A stretch of DNA of 64,000 nucleotides from Sphingomonas sp. LY54 (lineage in GTDB: Bacteria > Pseudomonadota > Alphaproteobacteria > Sphingomonadales > Sphingomonadaceae). Positions 46,867 to 57,400 of this stretch are shown here, in pieces. The stretch spans positions 1,054,001-1,118,000 of the forward strand of contig NZ_CP141588.1 in assembly GCF_035594035.1 (NCBI RefSeq). The letters run 5' to 3'. The notes beneath the pieces are model-generated. The model searched no databases. It was not told the origin of the DNA and saw nothing but the letters and a program-made list of their open reading frames with translations. A program made the position numbers and the translations under genes. Numbering within the stretch: the stretch's first letter is position 1; every line of letters starts with the position of its first letter.

Positions 46867-46950
46867 GTCATCCCCGCGAAGGCGGGGATCCCGCTTCTTT
46901 TGAGCTGCGGGCATTGGGAAAAGCGGGATTCCGGCTTACGCGGGAATGAC
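46867..46950. repeat. Long REP-like inverted repeat between Rieske and flavoenzyme genes
   Basis: The outer arms of about 30 bases begin GTCATCCCCGCG and end CGCGGGAATGAC, imperfectly complementary, with CCCGCTT/AAGCGGG inside. It fills the 97-base gap within what should be one operon. Confidence 0.75.
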
Positions 46951-46961
46951 GAGGAACGAGA

Positions 46962-48560
46962 ATGACTAGGAAATATGACGCGATCATCATCGGTGCGGGC
47001 CATAACGGCCTCGTCTGCGCCTTCTATCTCGCCCGTGCGGGGCTCAAGGTGCGCATCGTCGAGCGGCGCGGCGTGGTCGGCGGCGCTGCCGTCACGGAGG
47101 AATTCCATCCCGGCTTCCGCAATTCGGTGGCGAGCTACACGGTCAGCCTGCTGCAGCCCAAGGTCATCCGCGACATGAAGCTGGTCGACCAGGGCTACAA
47201 GGTGATCGAGCGGCCGATCTCCAACTTCCTGCCGCAGGAAGATGGCGGCTATCTGAAGCTTGGCGGCGGGCTGGAGCGGACCCAAGCCGAGTTCCGCCGC
47301 TTCTCCGCGCGCGACGCGGAGGCGCTTCCAGCTTATTACGACGCGCTCGAGAATGTCGCCGAAGTGCTGCGCGATCTCGCGCTGCAGAGCCCGCCCAATA
47401 TCGGCGACGGCCTCAAGACGTTGATCGACGGCGCGCGCCAGGGGCGACGGCTGGCCAAGATGCCGCTCGAGCAGCAGCGCGACGTGCTCGACCTGTTCGT
47501 GAAGAGCGCCCGCACCTTCCTCGACAGCTGGTTCGAAAGCGAAGCGGTGAAGGCCGCGTTCGGCTTCGACGCCGTGGTCGGCAATTATGCCAGCCCGGAC
47601 ACGCCGGGCTCGGCCTATGTCCTCCTCCACCACGTGTTCGGCGAGGTGAACGGCAAGAAGGGCGCCTGGGGCCACAGCGTCGGCGGCATGGGCGCGATCA
47701 CCCAGGCCATGGCGCGGGTGTGCGCGGCCGCCGGGGTCGAGATCAGCCTCGACGCGCCCGTGGCCCGCGTGCTGGTCGACGGGGGCAAGGCTGCGGGCGT
47801 GCGGCTGGAGAGTGGCGAGGAGATCGCCGCCGACACAATCATCGCCAATGTCGGCCCCAAATTGCTGTACGAACGGATGATGGACCCGGCCGATCTCGGC
47901 GCCGACTTCACGCGTCGCATAAAGACGTTCAAGGCGGGATCGGGCACGTTCCGGATGAACGTCGCTTTGTCCGAGCTGCCGCGCTTCACCGCCCTTCCCG
48001 AGCCGGGCGAGCATCACCAGTCGGGCATCATCATCGCGCCGACGCTCGATTATATGGACGAGGCCTTCACCGACGCGAAGCGGCACGGCTGGTCGAAGAA
48101 GCCGATCGTCGAGATGCTTATCCCGTCGACGATCGACGACGGCCTCGCCCCTCCCGGCCAACATGTCGCCAGCCTGTTCTGCCAGCAATTCGACCCCGAA
48201 CTCGACTGGGACACGAATCGCGACGCGGCGGCCGACACGATCATCGACACGGTCGAAACCTATGCGCCGGGCTTCAAGGCCTCGGTGCTCGGCCGCATGA
48301 TCCTTTCGCCGCTCGACCTGGAGCGCAAGTTCGGCCTCGTCAGTGGCGACATCATGCATGGCAACATGACGCTAGATCAGCTCTGGTCGGCGCGGCCCGT
48401 GCTCGGCAACGGCGCCTATCGCGGACCGGTAAAGGGGCTCTACATGTGCGGTGCGGGCACCCATCCCGGCGGCGGCGTGACCGGTGCGCCCGGCCACAAT
48501 GCCGCGCGCGAGATCCTGGCCGACCGCAGCTTATTCGGCCGGCTGTTGCGGCGCGGCTGA
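46962..48560 (+). CDS. Phytoene desaturase-like FAD oxidoreductase
   Basis: 532 residues. The dinucleotide-binding motif IIIGAGHNGLVCAFYLARAG is N-terminal, and the C-terminal FAD motif is GLYMCGAGTHPGGGVTGAPG. The sequence belongs to the CrtI/amine-oxidase superfamily and resembles PYROXD2-type proteins rather than true carotenoid enzymes. It lies after the Rieske gene and probably acts on the same substrate by dehydrogenation. Its last 30 bases overlap the convergent permease gene. Confidence 0.88.
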   Translation: MTRKYDAIIIGAGHNGLVCAFYLARAGLKVRIVERRGVVGGAAVTEEFHPGFRNSVASYTVSLLQPKVIRDMKLVDQGYKVIERPISNFLPQEDGGYLKLGGGLERTQAEFRRFSARDAEALPAYYDALENVAEVLRDLALQSPPNIGDGLKTLIDGARQGRRLAKMPLEQQRDVLDLFVKSARTFLDSWFESEAVKAAFGFDAVVGNYASPDTPGSAYVLLHHVFGEVNGKKGAWGHSVGGMGAITQAMARVCAAAGVEISLDAPVARVLVDGGKAAGVRLESGEEIAADTIIANVGPKLLYERMMDPADLGADFTRRIKTFKAGSGTFRMNVALSELPRFTALPEPGEHHQSGIIIAPTLDYMDEAFTDAKRHGWSKKPIVEMLIPSTIDDGLAPPGQHVASLFCQQFDPELDWDTNRDAAADTIIDTVETYAPGFKASVLGRMILSPLDLERKFGLVSGDIMHGNMTLDQLWSARPVLGNGAYRGPVKGLYMCGAGTHPGGGVTGAPGHNAAREILADRSLFGRLLRRG

Positions 48561-49868
48561 GCGTGGCGTCAAGAAATAGAGCGGCGCGCCGAGCGCCAGC
48601 AGGACGAAGATCCAGCCCGTCGCTTCCAGACCCGCGCCGTAGAAGGTCCACAGCGCATAGACGAGGCCGACACCGGCGATGATGAGGAACGGCGTCGAGC
48701 GCGGCATCTCGCCGCGCAGCGTCAGCCGCAGGCTGGCGGCGGCGCAGGCGAGATAGAGGACCAAGGTCGCCGCCGTCGACAGCAGCGCCATGAAGGTGAA
48801 CAGGTCCGCCATCGAGCGGCTGTAGTTCATCAGGATGAGGATGCTCACCAGCGCGCTCGACACGATCAGGCTGCGCGTCGGCGTATCGTTGCGGTCGGTC
48901 ACGCCGAACCAGCGCGGAAAGGTGCCGGACCGCGCCATCGCCAGCGGCAGCTCGCCCTGGATCAGAACCCAGCCGTTCAGCGCTCCGATCGCGCTCACCG
49001 CGGCGAAGAGCGCGATCAGCAGGGCAGGGCCGTGCCCCCAGTAACGCTCGATGAAATCGGCGAAGGGAGCGTTGGATTGCGCGATCTGGTCGGCCGGCAG
49101 CATCAGGGTGATGGCCGAGCAGGTCAGGATATAGATGATCCCGACGAGCAGGGTGCCCACCATCGTCGCACGCGGAATGGTGACGTCCGGTCGGTCCACC
49201 TTGCCCTGCGGGATAGACGCCGATTCAAAACCGAGCATCGCCCACAAGGTGAGCGCCGCGGTGGCGGTGATCGCCGAGCCTGAAATATCGGAGGCGCGGA
49301 AGGGCGTCACTTCCGCTTCGCCGACGCCCCCCGCCAACAAGGCGAGGATGACGATCACCGCGACGAGCGGCAGCAGCTTCAGCACCATCGTCACCACCTG
49401 GAACCCACCCGCCGAGCGCGCGCCGAACAGATTGATGAAGGTCACCGCCCAGACGAGTCCGACCGCCAGCATGGCAGGCAGGCCCGATATGGCCGTAATC
49501 CCCGGCGCGAACAGGCTCAAATAGCTGACCGCCGCGATGGAGATGGCGGCATTGGCGATCCACACCGAGAACCAGTAGGTAAGGCCGACGACGAAGGCGG
49601 GGAACGGGCCGAAGCCTTCGCGCACGAAACCATAGGCGCCGCCGGCTCGGGGCAGCGCCCGGGCCAGCGCCGCGAACACATAAGCCAGGCAGAGCGCGCC
49701 GCCGACGGTGAACACCCACCCGAACAGCGCATTCCAGCCGTAGGGCGCCAGGCTGGCAGGCAGCAAGTAGACGCCGGACCCGATCATGTTGCCCATGACC
49801 AGCGCCAGGCACATCCAGAAGCCCAGGACGCGGCGGGACGATGCCGTCCCGCGCTCCGCCTCCGTCAC
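48531..49868 (-). CDS. APC-family amino acid/polyamine permease
   Basis: 445 residues from GTG 49868, five bases after the receptor stop; an in-frame ATG at 49922 would overlap the receptor gene. About twelve spans are visible. The first helix holds the APC motif MGNMIGSGVYLLP, and the GFESASIPQGKV segment matches helix 6. It would move the substrate across the inner membrane after outer-membrane uptake. Confidence 0.85.
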   Translation of the reverse strand: MTEAERGTASSRRVLGFWMCLALVMGNMIGSGVYLLPASLAPYGWNALFGWVFTVGGALCLAYVFAALARALPRAGGAYGFVREGFGPFPAFVVGLTYWFSVWIANAAISIAAVSYLSLFAPGITAISGLPAMLAVGLVWAVTFINLFGARSAGGFQVVTMVLKLLPLVAVIVILALLAGGVGEAEVTPFRASDISGSAITATAALTLWAMLGFESASIPQGKVDRPDVTIPRATMVGTLLVGIIYILTCSAITLMLPADQIAQSNAPFADFIERYWGHGPALLIALFAAVSAIGALNGWVLIQGELPLAMARSGTFPRWFGVTDRNDTPTRSLIVSSALVSILILMNYSRSMADLFTFMALLSTAATLVLYLACAAASLRLTLRGEMPRSTPFLIIAGVGLVYALWTFYGAGLEATGWIFVLLALGAPLYFLTPRSAAPQQPAE

Positions 49869-49872
49869 ACGA

Positions 49873-52407
49873 TCAGAACTTTGTGCCGACTTTGAGTCCG
49901 ATCGTGCGGGGTTGGGTGACATAGGTATAAATCTTCGGTCCGATGGCGGTGACGCCGTCCGGGTCGCCACACACGGTCTCGACGCACTGGATGCCATTGC
50001 CGACCGCACCGTTCACGTCAAACAGGTTCCGCACGAACAGGGTGGCGGTCCAGACGTTGTTCGTAATGCCCGCACTCATGTCGACCGTATTGTAGGATTT
50101 GAGGTCGCCGATGATGTCGCGCTCGACGAGGCGAAGATCGCTGAGGCGACGGCCTTCGTGGACGAGACCGCCCTGGACGTGGCCCTGCAGGCCGCCGCTG
50201 CCCAAGGGAAACTCGTAGCGCGCGAGGATATTGGCCTTGAACTTCGACGTGGTCGGCAGCCGCGTGCCGGCCGGGGCGAGCAACTCGTTTTCCTCGTTGG
50301 TAAAGACGGCGGGATCCGGATCGATGTCGATCACGCCATCCCCATTGAGATCCGCATTTATCGTGCAATCGAATTGCTGATTGGCGATCTTGCAGAAATC
50401 CTTGGTGATCTTGGCGTCGTTATAGGCCGCGCCCGCGCTGATGCTGAGGCCGCGCGCGGGCCGGACATAGAGATCGAACTCGGCGCCGCGGATGCGGGCG
50501 TTGCCGGCGTTGCGGACTTCGGAGAGGCCGTTGGCGCCGAGGAACGACAATTGGATGTCGGTCCAGTCGAGCTGGTAGACTGCGGCGTTGAGCCGGATCC
50601 GATTGTCCCACCAACTCGTCTTCATGCCGATTTCGTAATTGTCGATGAAGTCGGCCCCATAGGGCGGCAGCGTGCCGCGCCGGTTGATGCCGCCCGGGCG
50701 GAAGCCGCGCGAGACGGTGCCGTAGACCAGGGCGTCGTCGGTCACCTTGTAGGTGAGGTTGATGCGGTGGATGAAGTCGGTGTCCGACGTCGTCTTGTTG
50801 AGGTTGGTGCAGGGCGAGCCGGACACCACCGGCGGCGCGCCGTTGCAGGCGGCGACCCCGGTACCGCTGCTGAAGCCGGAACTGTAGCCGAAAAAGCCGA
50901 CCAGCGAATTCTTGTACTTGTAGACGCGCGCGCCGAGCGTGAGGCTGAGCTTGCTGGTCATGTCCGCGGTGATCTCGCCGAACAGGGCATAATCGCGGTC
51001 GACTCGGATCTGCTTGGTCAGCCAGATATTGCTCTCGGTGCCCGGCACCGTGATCGCGTCGGCGATATTGTCGATGATGTAGTTTTGTTCGATATTGTGC
51101 TTCTGCCGCTGGTAGAACAGCCCGGTGATCAGCCGCACGGGCAGGTCCGCGGGCGACGAGAAGCGCAGTTCGTGGCTCTGTTTCGTGTAGCGGTCGGCGA
51201 ACTGGATATACTGGTTCGGGTTCACCAGGGCACCGGCATTGTCGTAGAAATAGGCGCCGTAGCCGGCCAGCGCGTCGTAGAAATAGGCATAGTCGACATA
51301 GTCGGTCTCGCCGTCGACCTTGCGGTTCAGATAGGCCCCGGCATAGGTCATGTCGAAGCTGCCGATCTTGCCCTCGATGGTCAGCGCGCCCTGCACCCAG
51401 CGATCGTTCGAACGCTCGGGGTTGAACTGCTGGACCTGGAGTTCGCCGAGCCCCGATTCCTGCGCGAACGAGCCGTGGCTGACCTGCTTCTGGCCCATGA
51501 TCTGGGGCAGGATCGTCCAATTGTCGTTGAGGTCGATCTTGAGCGCGGCGCGGCCGCCATAGGTCTCGACGTCGTTATAATCGTCCTCGACGAGGGCGGC
51601 GTTGGTGAAGGTCGCCGCGGCCGTGCCCTGCTCGGCCTCCAGGCTCGGGAAGACGAGCGTGCCGGGGATATTGTCGATATAGCCGGCGTCTTTCTTGTAC
51701 CAGCCGACGACGCGGGCCGCGACGTTGCTGGAAATCGGCACGTTGACGAACGCCTCGCCGATATAGCCGATGCCGCCGTGCGCGACCGAGTTCGCCTCGA
51801 CATTGGCCTCGCCGTAGAAGCCGCTCGTATCGGGCTTGTTGGTGATGATGCGGATCGTGCCGGCCTGGCTGGACGCGCCGTAGAGGGTGCCCTGCGGCCC
51901 CGCCAGCGCCTCGACGCGGGCGATGTCGAACACGTGGATGTCGAGCGCCCCGGTGATCGTCGTGATCGGCTGCTCGTCGAGATAGGTGCCGACGCTGGGG
52001 AGCGAGGTCGAATGGTTCGCATTCTCACCGCTGGCGACGCCGCGGAAATAGACGTTGGAGAAGCCCGGGCCCGCGGTCTGGTAGGAGACGCTCGGTACGT
52101 AGCGGGCATAATCGTCGAAATCGGTGACCTGCAGCTCGTCGAGCCGCTCGGTCCCGATCGCGGTGATCGCGATCGGCACGTTCTGCAGGCTCTCCTCGCG
52201 CTTCTGCGCGGTGACGATGATATCGGTATCGTAATTCTCGGTGCGCGCCCGGCGGGTATCGGCCTGGTCGTCCGCGCCCGAAGCGTCACCGGTACCCTGG
52301 CCCTGGGCGAGCGCAGCGCCGCTCGTGCACAACATCGTCGAAGCGAACAGCGCCATGCCGAAAGCGCGCAACGTGTTCCGACCCGATTCCACAGACGACA
52401 TCTGCAT
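49873..52407 (-). CDS. TonB-dependent outer-membrane receptor
   Basis: 844 residues with a signal peptide (MALFASTMLCTSGAALAQ), a TonB box near DIIVTAQKREESLQNVP, a plug domain (SNVYFRGVASGENAN, PQGTLYGASSQAGTIRI) and a 22-strand barrel ending with the terminal aromatic Phe (GLKVGTKF). The type is the pesticin/siderophore-like group expanded in sphingomonads, used for many small organic substrates. The ATG at 52407 follows GAGGGGG. An operator near-copy lies 67 bases upstream of it. Confidence 0.93.
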   Translation of the reverse strand: MQMSSVESGRNTLRAFGMALFASTMLCTSGAALAQGQGTGDASGADDQADTRRARTENYDTDIIVTAQKREESLQNVPIAITAIGTERLDELQVTDFDDYARYVPSVSYQTAGPGFSNVYFRGVASGENANHSTSLPSVGTYLDEQPITTITGALDIHVFDIARVEALAGPQGTLYGASSQAGTIRIITNKPDTSGFYGEANVEANSVAHGGIGYIGEAFVNVPISSNVAARVVGWYKKDAGYIDNIPGTLVFPSLEAEQGTAAATFTNAALVEDDYNDVETYGGRAALKIDLNDNWTILPQIMGQKQVSHGSFAQESGLGELQVQQFNPERSNDRWVQGALTIEGKIGSFDMTYAGAYLNRKVDGETDYVDYAYFYDALAGYGAYFYDNAGALVNPNQYIQFADRYTKQSHELRFSSPADLPVRLITGLFYQRQKHNIEQNYIIDNIADAITVPGTESNIWLTKQIRVDRDYALFGEITADMTSKLSLTLGARVYKYKNSLVGFFGYSSGFSSGTGVAACNGAPPVVSGSPCTNLNKTTSDTDFIHRINLTYKVTDDALVYGTVSRGFRPGGINRRGTLPPYGADFIDNYEIGMKTSWWDNRIRLNAAVYQLDWTDIQLSFLGANGLSEVRNAGNARIRGAEFDLYVRPARGLSISAGAAYNDAKITKDFCKIANQQFDCTINADLNGDGVIDIDPDPAVFTNEENELLAPAGTRLPTTSKFKANILARYEFPLGSGGLQGHVQGGLVHEGRRLSDLRLVERDIIGDLKSYNTVDMSAGITNNVWTATLFVRNLFDVNGAVGNGIQCVETVCGDPDGVTAIGPKIYTYVTQPRTIGLKVGTKF

Positions 52408-52473
52408 GCACCGCCCCCTCAGGTAGCCCGATCAAGGGAGACTGTGCCGCTTTCGAAACGACGTCAAATCCTA

Positions 52474-52489
52474 TTGTACAAGCGTATCA
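52474..52489. promoter_or_regulatory. Second TetR operator-like site, before the TonB receptor
   Basis: TTGTACAAGCGTATCA matches the reverse complement of the 45640 site (TTATACAAGCGTATAA) at 14 of 16 positions. It lies in the gap between the sulfotransferase and receptor genes. Confidence 0.65.
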
Positions 52490-52520
52490 ATGGCGGCTTC
52501 ATTGAAGATTGGACTGTTGT

Positions 52521-54365
52521 CTAATTGCCACGACCACCCGCCGCGTCCGGGACTTGCGGATACAGGTCCAGCACTTGGCCCAGCGCGTCCTTCATCGGGC
52601 CGAGCCACGGCGCGAACGGCTTCCACTGGTCCAGCCCCTCGCGGTTGATCGGGCGACGGACCTGTTCGGAGCTCGCCGTGCGCACCGCCCGCTCATTTTC
52701 GTGGAAGCGCAGGCAGGCGGGATCGAACGGAAGTCCGAGATGGTCGAGCAGCCGCCGCACCTCGCCCTCGGGATCGTCGATCAGGGCCTCGTGGAACAGG
52801 CGGTGGACACGTCCGGGCAGGACGGCATCGAAATGGCGGAGCAGCCGCACATAATCGGCATAATATCTGCCGAGCTCGACCTGGTCGTAGCTGAAGCCCT
52901 GCCCGCGCGCGAAATGCTGCTTGAAGTTGGAGAAGCAGCAGGCGAGCGGGTGGCGCCGCGCATCGATGATCCTCGCATTGGGCAGGATCAGCTGGATGAA
53001 GCCGACATGCGCCCAATTGTTGGGCATCTTGTCGATGAAGAAGGGCTTGTCGGTCTTGCGCTGGACGCGCGTTCGCTCGAGATATTCCGCGCCAAGCTCC
53101 GCGCAGGCCGCGGCGTCCAGCTCCGCCAGGCATTCCGGATAGAGGCTCGCCTCGCGCTTCGTCCACCGTCCGCCGAGCCGCTTCGCCATCGCGCCGATGT
53201 CGGGCAGCTCCATCGTGCCCTCCACCAGCGGATGACTGGCGAGAATCTGCTCGATCAAGGTCGACCCGGCCCGCGGCATGCCGAGAATGAAGATCGGGTC
53301 CGGCGCCGGCGAACCATGATCGGCGCGGGCGGCGAAGAAAGCCGGCGTGAACAGCCGTTCGGACCGTTCGACGGCGTCGGTCACCGCGTCCGGATCGTAA
53401 TCGATCATCGCGCGGCGCAGGCGATTGCCCTCGGCATAATGGCCGAACGACCGCTCCGCCTCGCCGGCATCCTCCCACGCCTTGCCGAGCGCGAAGTGGA
53501 GGTGGAAACGGTCATCCTCGCCAAGGTCCGGCCGCTCCAGCGCTCCGGCCATGGCGGCGATGTCGGCCTCGTCGAAACGCACCGTCTTCAGGTTGGCGAG
53601 GCTCCACCACACTTCGCCGAGCGTCGGCGCCAGCGCGATGGCACGGCGATAGGCAGCGACGCTGTTCTGCTGGCGCCCCACCGTCTTCAGGACATGGCCA
53701 TAGCTCATCCACACCTTGGGCTGGTCGGCGAAGCGCGCCAGCACCGCTTCATAGAGCGCGATCGCCTCGTCATAGCCGCCGAGCCGGCCCAAAGCGGCGG
53801 CTTTCAAATTCTGGTGCATCACATTGTCGGGATCGCGCGCCAGAAGCGCGTCGAGCACGGCGACTGCCTCGGCCGGACGGTTCTGGCGATAAAGCACCGT
53901 CGCGAGCTGCGACCGCGCGGCCCCGAAGCCGGGCGCGAGCTCGAGCGCGCGCCGCAGCAGATTCTCGGCGTCGGTCAGCCGGCCGAGCCGGGCTGCAAGT
54001 TCGGCCATCATCCGGATCGCGGCGACATCGGTCGGCTTGGCCTTGAGCCGCGGCCGCAGCGCCTGTTCGGCCTCGGCCAGACGGTTGTCGACCAGCGCCT
54101 GCGCCGCCACCATCAATTGCGGATCATGGACCGAGGCGGAGATCGCCTCCATCTCGGCGCGCTCGGCTTCGTCATGCTCGCTCGTCCGGCGCAGCGCCGC
54201 GCCGAGCAGCCGCCAGGCATCGGCACTGACCGGATCCACCCGCAATATCTCGCGCGCCTGCAGCGCGGCCGCCTTCGGGTCCTGCCCGAGCAGCTTGGCG
54301 CCGAGCTTCAGCGCTTCGGCGACGGTGCCCACGGGCCCGGGTGCGATCGTTGCCATCGGGCGCAT
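52521..54365 (-). CDS. TPR-repeat sulfotransferase
   Basis: 614 residues. TPR units run over about residues 30-330 (for example FADQPKVWMSYGHVLKTVGR); the C-terminal half is a PAPS-dependent sulfotransferase with the 5'-phosphosulfate loop ILGMPRAGSTLIEQIL (362-370) and the 3'-phosphate motif DARRHPLACCFSNF. Such fusions occur often beside TonB receptors and surface proteins in sphingomonads and caulobacters. The acceptor is unknown. PAPS could come from cysNC at 41.7 kb. A second ATG at codon 4 is an equally good start. Confidence 0.88.
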   Translation of the reverse strand: MRPMATIAPGPVGTVAEALKLGAKLLGQDPKAAALQAREILRVDPVSADAWRLLGAALRRTSEHDEAERAEMEAISASVHDPQLMVAAQALVDNRLAEAEQALRPRLKAKPTDVAAIRMMAELAARLGRLTDAENLLRRALELAPGFGAARSQLATVLYRQNRPAEAVAVLDALLARDPDNVMHQNLKAAALGRLGGYDEAIALYEAVLARFADQPKVWMSYGHVLKTVGRQQNSVAAYRRAIALAPTLGEVWWSLANLKTVRFDEADIAAMAGALERPDLGEDDRFHLHFALGKAWEDAGEAERSFGHYAEGNRLRRAMIDYDPDAVTDAVERSERLFTPAFFAARADHGSPAPDPIFILGMPRAGSTLIEQILASHPLVEGTMELPDIGAMAKRLGGRWTKREASLYPECLAELDAAACAELGAEYLERTRVQRKTDKPFFIDKMPNNWAHVGFIQLILPNARIIDARRHPLACCFSNFKQHFARGQGFSYDQVELGRYYADYVRLLRHFDAVLPGRVHRLFHEALIDDPEGEVRRLLDHLGLPFDPACLRFHENERAVRTASSEQVRRPINREGLDQWKPFAPWLGPMKDALGQVLDLYPQVPDAAGGRGN

Positions 54366-54400
54366 GTTAGGGACAAAGCCCGAGCGCCTTCAAGCAGCAT

Positions 54401-54424
54401 CTCCCCCGCGCCGCCGCGGGGGAG
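54401..54424 (-). terminator. Hairpin after the autotransporter gene
   Basis: CTCCCCCGCG-CCGC-CGCGGGGGAG is a perfect 10-bp stem starting nine bases after the stop. No U-run follows, so termination strength is uncertain. Confidence 0.55.
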
Positions 54425-54433
54425 CCCCAAGCC

Positions 54434-57400
54434 TCAGAAGCCGAATTGCAGCGTCACGCGGCCGGCGATGGCGGCGCGACTCTGCTGCTCCTCGCCGCTG
54501 AGTTCGGCGCCGACCAGGAAGTCGCCATTGCCGCCGAGCACGCGCAACCGGCCGAGCCAGCCGCTTGTCCGCTCGACCGAGGCGAGCGTGAACGCATCGC
54601 CGTCCTCGAAGCGGGCCGTGGTCGCGCCGAGCGAGCCGCCGATCAGCTCGCGCCGGCCGCCCTCGACCTCGAAGCGGAAGAAGTTCTCGCCCTTCTTGCC
54701 GCCCATCAGGTCGTAGCCAAGCGTGACGCTGGCATTGGCTGCCGCCTCGTCGCCGGTGCGGTCGTCGACGATCAGGTCGAAGGCCGCGCCGCCGCCGGTT
54801 TCGGCATAGCCGTCTTCCTTCAGCCGGTAATAATCGACCGAGACGGCCGGACGCAGGCTGAGGCGGCCGAACTGCGCTTCGTAGGAGACACCCGCCGCTG
54901 CCGAGAACAGAGTACCGTTCCAGTCGCCGCGGGTCTCGCGCGTGACGTTCTGCGTCCCGGTGGTGCCGCGGAAGCTGCGCGCGCCATCGAATTGGATGTA
55001 GGCACCCGACACACGGGCGAATGCCTGCAGCGCGTCCCAATTGTTCCGCCAGTACGCTGCAATCTCATACTGGTTGGTGGAGACCTCATTGTCGTTGCCG
55101 CCGTCGGCATCCTTGCCAAGCAGGTAGGCGAGCGACACGCCGAAATTGCCGATCGGGCTACCGGTGAGCTCCGCGCCGGCCGATGCGCCCCAGCCGGTCA
55201 CGTCATAGGATGCGGTATCGCCGACGCTCTTGCTCGAACCCCAGGCGACCTGCTGCAGGAAAAAGCCCCAGCCGCCCATATCGACCAACGGCGAGCGCGG
55301 ATCGGCGAGGAAGCGCGCAGTGGCGCGCGACGCCTGCGTCACCGTCTCGAACGTGCCGCCGGCATGCTCGGGCAGCAATTGCTGGAGCTGCGAGCGGAAG
55401 GATTCACCGTCCTGTACCGCCAGGAAGCTGGAAGCCATCTGGGCGTCGGCGTCGAGCTGCTCGAACACGGCGCCATAAGCGCTCGCCTGCGAGCGGGTCA
55501 GGCCGAGCTCGGTCGCCGTCTTGCGGCGGATCTGGAGCGACACTTCGCCGGCCGTCGGGTTGGCGGCGAGCGTGCTCGCATAGAGGAAGGGCAGCGAGGC
55601 GCCGGCTGTGGTGAGGTTGCCGCCGCCGGTCAGCGTTCCGGCGCGAACGATGACGTAATTGCCCTCGCTGCCGGCAACGCTGCTCAAGCGCAGATTGACC
55701 TTGGTGTCCTGGGCGAAGCTGGCTGCGCCCGCCACGTCGTAAAGGGTGTTGGTGCCGGCCGCGCTGTCGATGCTGACTGTCAGCGACGAACCCTGCGCGA
55801 GCGTCAGCGACGACAAAGCGACCGCGCCCTTGTTGGTGAGGTCGAGCGTGCCGCCGGCGACATTGACCGCCAGGCCCGCGCTATTGGCGAGCGCGCCGCT
55901 GAACACCGACGTGCCGGCGAGCGTCAGGCTGTCGGCGCCGCCGCCGAAATCGACGTTGCCATTGTGCCGCGCGGTGTCGGCCAGCGCCATCGTGTCTGCG
56001 CCCGCATCGAACACCACTTCGCCCGCATAGGCCGCGTCACCGGAAAGGCTGAGCCGGTTCGCGCCGGTGCCGAAGCGGGTCGTGCCGGTCATGGTGCCGT
56101 CGGCGAGGTCGAACAGATCGTCGCCCGAGCCGAACCACACGTCGCCGGTGATCGCCGGGGCGGCGACATTGGCCGCCGCGACCGGCTGGCGAATGGTGGC
56201 GCCGGCGCTGTTGGCGCGCAGATCGACGGCGACGCTGTTGCCCGCGCCGACGCCGGTGGCGGTGATGATCCCGCTATTTTCGACCAGGGTCACGGTGCCT
56301 GCACGGTCGACGATCGCGCCCGCCACGCCCTTGGCGCCCGCCACCTGGGCGGTGATCCGGCCGGCGTTGCGGATCGTGCCCACGCTGGCGCCCTGCTCTA
56401 TCAGCACGCCATGCACGGTCGAGCCCTCGGCCTCGCCGCCGCGCGCGCCGACCTGGCCGGTGACCTTGATTTCGCCAAGGCTGGCGCGATCGCCGATGCG
56501 GATCGCCGCGGCATTGCCCTGGTTGGAATTGGCCGCGACCGCGCCGTTGACGGTGACACCGCCGGCGACGGTGACCGCGCCGCCGAGGCCGCCGATCGCC
56601 AGGCCGGTGGCGTTGATGCTTTTGTAGACGCCGTCAGCGGCGATCGAGCCGTTGACGACGATGCCGTGGCCGCCATTGGCGGTGCCGGCGACCGCGCCGA
56701 TCGCGAGGTCGCGCCCCGCGGCGCCGATCTGCACCGCCGGCGCTGCGCCGAACGAGGAGATGGCAGCGGTGCCCTCCTTGTCGTCCTCGATGCCGTCCTT
56801 GTCCTCGTCCTTGTCGGTTTCGCTCAAATTCCTGGGCGGCGCATCGAACAGGATGCCGCCGGCGACGTCACCGGCGATGCGGACGGCCGGCCCGCCCTGG
56901 AGCAGGTCGTCGGCGTCGAGCTTGGTCACGTCCGTTCCCGCCGCGTTCACGCGGTAGCCGCTCGCACTGACGGCACCCTGGACGACGAATGCGCCACCAA
57001 TGTTGCCGTCAGCCGCCATGCCGACCGCATTGGCCCCGCGCGCGTCAATGCTGCCGGTGAGGGTCACGTTGCCGGTGACGTCGTTCAGCGCGATGCCGAC
57101 GCTCTGGTCACCGAGCACCGCGATCTTGCCGCTGCTGGTCAGCCCGCCGACGAGGCGGTCGGAGACGGCGATGCCGGCCGACTGGTTGCCTTCGATCGTG
57201 ATCGTGCCGCTGTTCACGATGCTGCCGGTGAAATCGCCGCCGGTGGCAACGCGGATGCCGAACCGGCGCGCGCCTTGGGCGAATGGGCCATCGAGATCGC
57301 CGTCCTTGTCGGCATCGGTTGCCGCATAGGTCTCGTCGATCGTGATCGTGCCGCTGTTGGTGATCGTGCCGGAGCCGCCGGCTGCGGCGATGATGCCGGT

